Of a DNA stretch of 64,000 nt, positions 8,101-15,800 are shown piece by piece. The translations under genes were made by a program, and so were the position numbers. The notes below the pieces were generated by a model, which had not been told where the DNA came from, searched no databases, and saw only the letters and a list, made by a program, of their open reading frames with translations. The stretch's first letter is position 1. The number at the start of each line of letters is the position of its first letter. Origin of the DNA: Hanstruepera ponticola (GTDB lineage: Bacteria > Bacteroidota > Bacteroidia > Flavobacteriales > Flavobacteriaceae); contig NZ_JABANC010000001.1 in the NCBI RefSeq assembly GCF_012931685.1, positions 992,001-1,056,000 on the forward strand, read 5' to 3'.

Positions 8101-11072
8101 ATGATGAAGCTGAAATAGATGAAAGTACTGGAACTATAACAGGAGGGACTCCTGGAGAAACCTATACAGTTGAATATACACTAGGCGATGAAAACTGTCC
8201 TTCAGTGAGTACTCAAGATGTTACAGTATTGGATGCTGAAGATGCGTCCTTTACTATGGATTCAACTTGCAACGGTGTTACAACTACCATCACTGGAGAT
8301 ACTGGAGGAACATTTAGTTTTAATCCAGAGCCAGGAGATGAGGCAGAAATTGATGCTGAAACAGGTGAAATTACCAACGGAACTCCAGACGCTACTTATA
8401 CGGTTCAGTACACAACTGCTGGTGATTGTCCAGCAAGTAGTACCCAAGATGTAACGTTGTTATCTGCAGAAGATGCTTCGTTTACACTAGAAGCTACTTG
8501 CGATGGTGCGATTGCAACCATAACTGGAGATGCTGGAGGAACATTTAGTTTTAACCCTGAGCCAGGCGATGGTGCCCAAATAGATTCTGATGGAACTATA
8601 ACTAATGGAACACCAGGAGCAACTTATACGGTAGAATATACTACAGCTGGTGAATGTGCTTCAAGCAGTTCACAAGATGTTACGGTGTTATCTGCAGAAG
8701 ACGCTTCGTTTACACTAGAAGCTACTTGCGATGGTGCGATTGCAACCATAACTGGAGATGCTGGAGGAACATTTAGTTTTAACCCTGAGCCAGGCGATGG
8801 TGCCCAAATAGATTCTAATGGAACAATAACTAATGGAACACCAGGAACTACCTATACAGTAGAATATACAACAACTGGAGAATGTCCAGCCACTAGCACA
8901 CAAGATGTAACAGTTTTAGATGCTGAAGATGCATCGTTTGCATTGGAAGCAACTTGTGATGGTGCTACTGCAACGGTAACTGGAGATGCAGGAGGAACAT
9001 TTGCGTTCAACCCTGAACCAGGAGATGGTGCTCAAATTGATTCTAATGGCAACATTACAAATGGAACACCAGGAGCAACCTATACAGTTGAATACACTAC
9101 TTCAGGACCTTGTCCAGCTAGTAGCACACAGACAGTAACTGTATTGCCAGCTGAAGATGCATCATTTACATTAGATTCAACATGTACCGAAGCGACAGCA
9201 ACTATAACCGGTAATATTGGAGGTACATTTGCCTTTAATCCAGAGCCAGGCGATGGAGCAGAGATTAATGAAACAACAGGTACGATAACCAATGGAACAT
9301 TAGGTAATACCTATACTGTAGAATATACAACTTCAGGTCCTTGTCCTGCTAGTTCAACAGAGACAATTACATTAGAGGATAATGTGCCTCCAGTGGCAAT
9401 TGCTCAAGATATTACAATTGAGTTAGACAGTTCAGGTAATGCAACTATTACTGCTGAAGATATCAATAATGGATCATCAGATGATTGTGGAATTGCATCA
9501 ATTTCAATTGACATAGATACTTTCAATTGTGATAACGTTGGTGATAATACAGTGACATTAACTGTAGTTGATGTTGCAGGAAATGTATCAACAGCAACAG
9601 CAACAGTTACTGTGGAAGATAACACAATGCCTGATGTTGTTTGTAACAACATTACAGTCTCATTAGACTCAAGTGGAAGTTATACATTATCAGCTGCAGA
9701 CCTTGATGCTATTAGTTTAGGAAGTAGTGATGCTTGTGGAATTGCATCAATGAGTGTTTCTACAGAAAATTTCTCTTGTGAAGAAATAGGTGATAATACA
9801 GTAACGCTTACTGTTGTAGATGTAAATGGAAATGAGAATAGTTGCGAGGCAACAGTTACTGTTGAAGGTGTTATTCCTGAATTATCAATTACTGAAGAAC
9901 CACTTTCAGTATTCTGTCAAGGTGTAATTTTAACGGCTGAAAGTGACGTGCCTGTGACTTATGAATGGTCTACTGGTGAAGACACCCAAAGTATTACTGT
10001 TACCGAAAATGGAACTTATGGTGTTACAGTGACTTCAGAAACAGGTTGTACAACTTACGCTGAATATTTAGTGACTAGTATTATTGAAGGAACACCTTTA
10101 TCTGATTATACAATTTTTGCATCAAATGAAGTTTTCCTTCATGGCAATAATGCTGTTCAATCGGGTGGTGTTGGAGTAGGTAGTGCAAACGGTGAAATTA
10201 AGTTACATCAAGATAGTCATATCGAAGATTTTGGTCAAGCTACATCATTTACACTTAACCAAGGTAGTACGATTGGTGAAGAAATAAACAATCCTGCAAA
10301 TCCAATCATGCCTGATTTTATTTATAATACGCTTTCAAGTAATAATAGTGAAACTGTTAGAATTTCTAATGGAGATACACAAACACTTGATGGAGAAGTT
10401 TATGATGAAGTATGGGTAAGAGCAGGAGCAACCGTTATTTTCTCACAACCAAACGTCTTTATTAACAGATTAAAAACAAGCGAAGGAGCTACTGTAGAGT
10501 TTGAAGGTTGTTCCAATGTATATTTGAATAGCATGTTTATGTTAGCAAAATATGGAACTATCAATTCCAATGGAAATGCTATAACATTCTATGTTAATAA
10601 TGATGTTCATATTGAGAAAGGATCTGACGTGAACGCAGTCATTTATTCAACAGGTCAAATTTTAGCTAAAGGATCTAATGTGAATAGTAATAACCCTGAA
10701 CCAACTTACATGACTGGTTTATTTATTGCTAATAAAGTTCACGGTCTTAACAATGTTATTTGGAATGCAGCTGATATATGCGACCCATGCCCAGTATATG
10801 ATGATGTTTCCCCTCAAAACAGAGAAAGTCAATTTGATGCTGTAGCATGGCCAAACCCATCAAACACAACATTTGATATGAGAATTATTTCTCCAGATGT
10901 TAATAATGATGCAGTTGTATATGTTTATGATATGAGTAATAAGTTAGTTCATACTGCTACATTCAGACCAGATCAAAAGCATACATTTGGATCTGATTTA
11001 GATGGAGGAGTTTATATTGTTAAAGTTAAACAAGCTAAAAACTCTAAAGTAATTAGATTGATTAAATATTAA
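3663..11072 (+). CDS. Giant multidomain T9SS cell-surface adhesin, type A sorting domain
   Basis: A 2469-aa secreted protein. Reading from the N-terminus: signal peptide (1-19); a choice-of-anchor-J/MAM-like jelly-roll domain (about 24-180); four alternating pairs of a fibronectin-III-like domain and a Cys-rich CUB-like domain (about 184-1050); a NIDO-like domain (about 1143-1380); six tandem repeats of about 76 residues that begin DASFT and contain GGTF-FNPEP (about 1449-1900); two HYR-like domains (about 1905-2070); an Ig-like segment; and a beta-helix-like block (about 2143-2373). The C-terminal 85-90 residues form a T9SS type A sorting domain (WPNPSNTTFD to GGVYIVKVK-KVIRLIKY), predicted to be removed during export and anchoring. 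A role in surface adhesion or gliding is inferred. The first 1487 bp are identical to the next giant gene. Confidence 0.9.
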   Translation: MKKFTFSILFGLISLCGFSQIGLTENFDSGLVLPTGWTSDSGDYFGAVVQVCQTLSPRANLFDGNTTAHLTSPNIVGASNASELTVTFDYKIVDWSAATDATPPGWGEIRIQYSTNNGGNWTTIETINDDNHITSNECFNFSTTVDGADLPTGSDFKLRIDATWLEGTYYIYIDNVTATQVVVDPPSCVNLITPANGANGVGINTNLEWSAASGIPTGYTLTVGTTPGGTDVVDNQDVGLSTSFNFAAPLEYSTTYYVTVLGYNANGPAEGCEEFSFTTGADPNAPVDCAAGTPINTVFCYDNNETMTWNFQSSDGGPMNVFFNAGQMEGCCDEVTIYDGTDNTGVVLYDDNNGGDMTGVSVNSTTGFIFIEIDSDGSVSCASNGYTPLNFDVSCIDTTAVPNCNSVLTTPANGSVDVNENTDITWSSASIIVTGYTISIGTTPGGTDILDSFDNGPATTYDPGTLDYETTYYVTIVPYNDNGPAINCNEQSFTTRDDPNQIVDCSTGEVVNTTYCYGPNDTMVFNYASSDGSPLSVVFNAGQVENNWDELIVTDSDGTELYNGYGNAGNLAGLVFVSSGSTIAVAINSDGVGSCTTSGYTQWDIDVSCVDTTALPNCNASLTGEVEDGTTDVSENEDLTWSAASVFVTGYIINMGTTPGGTDVLDGVDVGNVLTYDPGTLAYETTYYVTIIPYNDNGNATDCTEESFTTRPDPNQIVDCESGQIVNTTHCYENGTNNLYVELYSFQSSNGNPLNMFFHSGTIETCCDTIRIEEGDGTVIYQGTGTAGNLAGLSLNSTTDRIVMFVEADGSVSCSSGSRIEWDFDVSCIDVSAVPNCNAALTGEVADGSIDVDEDEDLNWSPASIIVTGYVINMGTTPGGTDVLNGVDVGNVLTYDPGTLDYDTTYYVTIIPYNDNGNATDCTEESFTVRSDPFQIVDCDAGQVVNTTHCYENGTNNVYVELYSFQSSSGFPLNILFNSGTIETCCDTLRIEEGDGTVLYQGTGNGGDLTGLAFTSTSDTIIVFAEADGSVSCSSGSREIWDFDVWCQTCVPQTVSFDVVNGDCITDPNNPVFEVSVDVTDMGSAESITISDNQGGAPQVLNGVGTVTFGPFAANTNVIITAANTDDPNCIIESNPLSFLCPPPPNPCSIAYAGEDTAVDCENPDAELTANFHLYGQDTENYDINAIDTCPTPPVDGATPTSVETDDVWSEVIDLGFEFCFYGGTYDQIIVGSNGVLSFETEFANTGNGWAFDPEDTLPNNDNPSITEGNIFGVGHDIDPSVCGSIDYVVLGSSPYRQFVVNYNAVCHFGSQCNSNTSTTQIVLHESSNNIDIHILSKPTCTAWNDGLAVVGLQSVDDTQGVSPPGRNMGVWTVDEPESWRFSPSGTPNYTLQWLDDEGTVVGTEDTVTVSPTETTTYTFAVTYDLCTGGQATVTDDVVVSHTGGGGGDASFTMEATCDGGTATITGDEGGTFAFNPEPDDEAEIDESTGTITGGTPGETYTVEYTLGDENCPSVSTQDVTVLDAEDASFTMDSTCNGVTTTITGDTGGTFSFNPEPGDEAEIDAETGEITNGTPDATYTVQYTTAGDCPASSTQDVTLLSAEDASFTLEATCDGAIATITGDAGGTFSFNPEPGDGAQIDSDGTITNGTPGATYTVEYTTAGECASSSSQDVTVLSAEDASFTLEATCDGAIATITGDAGGTFSFNPEPGDGAQIDSNGTITNGTPGTTYTVEYTTTGECPATSTQDVTVLDAEDASFALEATCDGATATVTGDAGGTFAFNPEPGDGAQIDSNGNITNGTPGATYTVEYTTSGPCPASSTQTVTVLPAEDASFTLDSTCTEATATITGNIGGTFAFNPEPGDGAEINETTGTITNGTLGNTYTVEYTTSGPCPASSTETITLEDNVPPVAIAQDITIELDSSGNATITAEDINNGSSDDCGIASISIDIDTFNCDNVGDNTVTLTVVDVAGNVSTATATVTVEDNTMPDVVCNNITVSLDSSGSYTLSAADLDAISLGSSDACGIASMSVSTENFSCEEIGDNTVTLTVVDVNGNENSCEATVTVEGVIPELSITEEPLSVFCQGVILTAESDVPVTYEWSTGEDTQSITVTENGTYGVTVTSETGCTTYAEYLVTSIIEGTPLSDYTIFASNEVFLHGNNAVQSGGVGVGSANGEIKLHQDSHIEDFGQATSFTLNQGSTIGEEINNPANPIMPDFIYNTLSSNNSETVRISNGDTQTLDGEVYDEVWVRAGATVIFSQPNVFINRLKTSEGATVEFEGCSNVYLNSMFMLAKYGTINSNGNAITFYVNNDVHIEKGSDVNAVIYSTGQILAKGSNVNSNNPEPTYMTGLFIANKVHGLNNVIWNAADICDPCPVYDDVSPQNRESQFDAVAWPNPSNTTFDMRIISPDVNNDAVVYVYDMSNKLVHTATFRPDQKHTFGSDLDGGVYIVKVKQAKNSKVIRLIKY
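8464..8930 (+). repeat. Intragenic 228-bp tandem repeat units of near identity
   Basis: Two consecutive units, starting at about 8464 and 8692, share roughly 150 bases with only one or two differences across the CDGAIATITGDAGGTF segment. Flanking units of the same 76-residue domain are more diverged. This indicates recent unit duplication or homogenisation within the adhesin gene. Confidence 0.8.
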
Positions 11073-11093
11073 ATTTCATAAAATTTATAAATT

Positions 11094-11125
11094 AAAATGC
11101 CTGGTAAAACCAGGCATTTTTTTTT
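11094..11125 (+). terminator. Rho-independent terminator after the first adhesin gene
   Basis: A 12-bp stem (AAAATGCCTGGT pairing with ACCAGGCATTTT) with a 3-base loop is followed by an uninterrupted T-run. It lies 21 bases after the stop codon. It separates the first adhesin from the downstream adhesin-PorP-PorE genes. Confidence 0.9.
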
Positions 11126-11379
11126 GCCTTCTATAAAGTAGTGGGATTTAATAGAAATAAAGGAAGTTCACTTTAACGATTAAATTTGTCGTTAGTCTAT
11201 TAACTATAGGTTTGTTTATTCATGACATAAAAATTCCTAATTTTAAGGATTAATTTTTTTGAAAAGATAAAACAGACTAAATCTAATATGATTTATAAGT
11301 TTTTTTAAATTTTATTTAAGTCTTAATCAGTTGATATTAAATGATTTAAGACAACTAACTAACTTATTGATTAATAGCA
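11126..11379. other. Intergenic leader region before the second adhesin gene
   Basis: This is AT-rich DNA without a plausible gene. A TAAATTTG box at 11181-11188 matches the Bacteroidota -7 promoter element, but no good -33 TTTG sits 19 bases upstream, and the start codon would be about 190 bases away. The sequence is unlike the region before the first adhesin gene, so the two copies probably have different promoters. Confidence 0.5.
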
Positions 11380-12866
11380 ATGAAAAAATTTACATTTTCC
11401 ATTTTATTTGGGTTGATTTCACTTTGTGGGTTCTCTCAAATAGGATTAACTGAGAATTTCGACAGCGGATTGGTTCTACCAACAGGTTGGACGTCTGATT
11501 CTGGAGATTATTTTGGAGCTGTAGTTCAAGTTTGTCAGACACTCTCACCAAGAGCAAACTTATTTGACGGCAATACTACTGCCCACCTAACTTCACCCAA
11601 CATTGTTGGAGCCTCTAACGCCAGTGAGCTGACCGTTACATTCGACTACAAAATAGTCGATTGGTCAGCAGCTACTGATGCCACACCACCTGGTTGGGGT
11701 GAAATTCGCATACAGTACTCCACTAATAATGGTGGCAATTGGACAACCATTGAAACAATCAATGATGATAATCATATTACGTCTAACGAGTGCTTTAATT
11801 TTAGTACCACTGTTGATGGTGCTGATTTACCAACAGGCTCGGACTTCAAGCTGCGCATAGATGCAACTTGGTTAGAAGGAACTTATTACATATATATAGA
11901 TAACGTTACGGCAACACAGGTTGTTGTAGATCCACCTTCATGTGTGAATCTAATTACACCAGCCAATGGTGCAAATGGTGTTGGAATTAACACTAACTTA
12001 GAATGGAGTGCAGCTTCAGGTATTCCAACAGGCTATACATTGACTGTGGGTACAACTCCAGGCGGAACAGATGTGGTAGATAATCAAGATGTAGGTTTAT
12101 CCACATCTTTCAATTTTGCGGCACCTTTGGAATATTCAACTACTTATTATGTAACAGTATTAGGTTATAATGCAAATGGACCTGCAGAAGGATGTGAAGA
12201 GTTTTCATTTACAACAGGAGCTGATCCAAATGCACCAGTAGATTGTGCAGCAGGCACACCAATTAACACGGTATTTTGTTATGATAACAATGAGACGATG
12301 ACCTGGAACTTCCAAAGTTCAGATGGTGGTCCAATGAACGTGTTTTTTAATGCTGGACAAATGGAAGGCTGTTGTGATGAGGTTACCATTTATGATGGTA
12401 CAGATAACACAGGAGTAGTATTATATGATGACAACAATGGCGGAGATATGACAGGTGTTTCTGTTAATTCCACAACAGGATTTATATTCATAGAGATAGA
12501 TAGTGATGGTTCAGTGAGTTGTGCATCTAATGGTTATACACCATTGAATTTTGATGTATCCTGTATAGATACTACGGCTGTACCAAACTGTAATTCAGTA
12601 TTAACAACACCAGCGAATGGTTCGGTTGATGTTAATGAAAACACAGACATCACGTGGAGTTCAGCTTCAATCATTGTAACTGGTTATACAATTTCGATAG
12701 GAACTACACCAGGAGGGACAGATATACTAGACAGTTTTGACAACGGACCAGCAACAACTTATGATCCGGGGACATTAGATTATGAAACCACATATTATGT
12801 AACTATTGTACCATATAATGATAATGGTCCTGCGATTAATTGTAATGAACAGAGCTTTACAACAAG
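11380..12866 (+). repeat. Long direct repeat, copy 2 (identical to 3663-5149)
   Basis: This is the second copy of the 1487-base block at the start of the paired adhesin genes. Both copies are in direct orientation, and no transposase or terminal inverted repeat is associated with them. The identity stops at a silent third-codon change, which suggests a recent gene conversion or duplication tract rather than selection on the protein alone. Confidence 0.95.
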
Positions 12867-15800
12867 GGACGACCCTAACCAAGTGTTGGATTGTACCAAT
12901 GGAGAGGTTATTAATACTACTTATTGTTATGAGCAAAATGATACCATGGTATTTAACTATGCCAGTAATGATGGTTCTCAAATATCGGTTGTGTTTAATT
13001 CGGGTTGGATTGAAGCAGGTTGGGATGAATTAATTGTTACTGATTCTGATGGAACTATAATTTTTCAAGGAGATAATGGAGGAGACTTAACTGGACTGTC
13101 ATTTTTATCTTCAGGAGATTCTATTTCTGTTGCTGTTGACTCTGATGGTTCAGTGAGTTGTCAAAGTACTGGTAATGCCCAATGGGATTTTACAGTTTCA
13201 TGCTTTGATGCAACATCAGTTCCTAACTGTAACGCTACCTTAACAGGCGAAGTTGCAAATGGAACTATTGACGTGAATGAAAATGAAGATTTAACATGGA
13301 GTGCTGCATCAGTTCTAGTTACTGGATATATCATAAATATGGGTACTACACCAGGAGGTACTGATGTGCTAAATGGTGTTGATGTTGGAAATGTACTTAC
13401 TTATGAGCCTGGTGTTCTTAACTTTTCAACAACTTATTATGTAACTATAATTCCTTATAATGATAATGGTAATGCAACGGGCTGTATTGAAGAAAGTTTT
13501 ACAACTAGAGATGATCCTAATCAAATAGTTGATTGCGCATCTAATCAAGTTATAAATACAACCTATTGCTATGCAGGGAATGATACAATGGAATTTAATT
13601 TTGCAAGTAGCGATGGTTCTCAATTGGTTGTATTCTTCAATGCTGGTTGGATTGAAGCAGGATGGGATGAGTTAATTGTTACTGATTCAGATGGAACAAT
13701 TATTTTCCAAGGTGACAACGGAGGAGATTTATCAGGTCTGGTTTTTATATCTTCTGGTGATTCCATTACAATAGGCGTTAATTCAGATGGCGTTATAAGT
13801 TGCGCAGGATCAACAAATGCTCCTTGGGATTTTGATGTTACATGTTTCGATGCTACTGCTGTTCCAAACTGCGATGCTGAAGTTTTAGTGCCTGCTGATG
13901 ATACTATTGATGTGGCGATTGACACAGATATTACATGGAGTGCAGCTTCTATTTTTGTTACAGGTTACACTATTTCAATTGGCACAACTCCCGGAGGAAC
14001 TGATGTGGTTGACAATTTTGATGTTGGAAATGTGCTTACCTATGATCCAGGGATCTTAACTAATGCTACTGAATATTATGTGACAGTTATTCCTTATAAC
14101 GATAATGGACCAGCAGATACAGATTGTACTGAATCATCATTTAAAACAATATGTATTCCACAAGTTGTTAGTTTTAATGCTGTTGGTGATTGTGAAACAG
14201 ATCCTGATAATCCAGATTTTGTAATTGAAGTAAATATTACCGATTTAAGTGGTTCAGCTTCGATTATAGTATCAGATGATCAAGGCAGCGCACCACAGAC
14301 TGCTGATACCATAGGAATTGTAACAATGGGTCCATATGCAGCCAATACTGTTGTTACCATAACAACAATTAAGTCAGATGATGATACTTGTGATGTGATT
14401 AGTAGTCCAATAACGTTTATTTGTCCACCACCACCTAACCCTTGTTCAATCATTTATGCTGGTGAGGACGTTACCATTGGTTGTGAAGAATCAACCGATT
14501 TAGAAGCAAGTTACCATTTGTTTGGCCAGGATACCAATACTTATATTATTAATGGTTTGGATGCTTGTCCACTTCCAACAACTGTTGGTGGAACACCAAC
14601 TAGTTTAGATATTGACGATCGCTGGTCTGAAGTTATAGACATTGGTTTTGAATTTTGCTTTTTTGGTGATACTTATACCCAATTATTAGTTGGTTCAAAT
14701 GGTGTACTATCTTTTGAATTAGAAAATGCTGAAACTGGCAACGGTTGGGCAATGGCTGCCGGAGATTTATTGCCAAATAATACCAATCCAACTTTAGCAG
14801 AAGCTAATATTTTTGGTGTTGGTCATGATATTGACCCTGGTGTTTCAGGAGACATCAATTATTTAGTAATTGGTACGGCACCATATAGAATGTTTGTTGT
14901 GAACTATACAGATGTAGCTCACTTTAGTTCTGCATGTAATCAAACTCTATTTTCTAGCTCACAAATCATTCTTTATGAATCTTCAAATAACATTGATGTC
15001 AATATTTTTGAAAAACCAATTTGTTCTGGCTGGAATGGAGGACGCGCTGTAGTTGGTGTTCAAAATATTGCTGGAGATACAGCTTTTACACCTCCAGGAA
15101 GGAATACAGGTGTATGGGAGGTAACTCCTGATCAACCTGAAAGCTGGCGTTTTGCGCCTTCTGAAGGAACACCTAATTATACATTTGAGTGGTTTGATGG
15201 AACTACCTCATTGGGGAATACTGAAACAGTTACAGTTTCCCCTACAGTTACAACTACCTATACTGCTACTGTTACTTATGAGTTATGTACAGGAGGTACT
15301 GCTACATTAACCGATGATGTTACGGTAGAAGTAATTACTGATAGCACTGATGACCCGTCCTTTACTGTTGAAGCAACATGTGATGGAGCTATTGCTACAA
15401 TTACGGGTACTCAAGGAGGTATGTTTCAGTTTAGCCCTGAACCAGGAGATGGTGCTGTTATTGACCCAGATACTGGTGAAGTAACTAATGGGGTTTCAGG
15501 CGAAACATATACTATTCAATATATTGTTTCAGAAACAGGAACGTGTCCAGCATCAAGTACACAAGATGTAACCATATTATCAGCTGATGATGCTTCATTT
15601 ATAATCTCACCTGCTTGTGATGGCGGAACAGCTACGGTTACTGGCGTTATTGGTGGAACATTCGCTTTTAATCCTCAACCAGGAGATGGAGCCATGATTG
15701 ACCCTGATACTGGAACGGTTACGGGAGGTATGCCTGAAACTGATTATACAATAGAATACACAACAAATGGTGATTGCCCTAGTTCTTCTACTCAAGTATT

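Noticed and set aside
3663-12866. Insertion sequence or transposon as the cause of the 1487-bp repeat
   Set aside because: Neither copy has terminal inverted repeats or a transposase. The repeat starts at a gene start and ends inside a reading frame, which fits gene conversion or duplication better.
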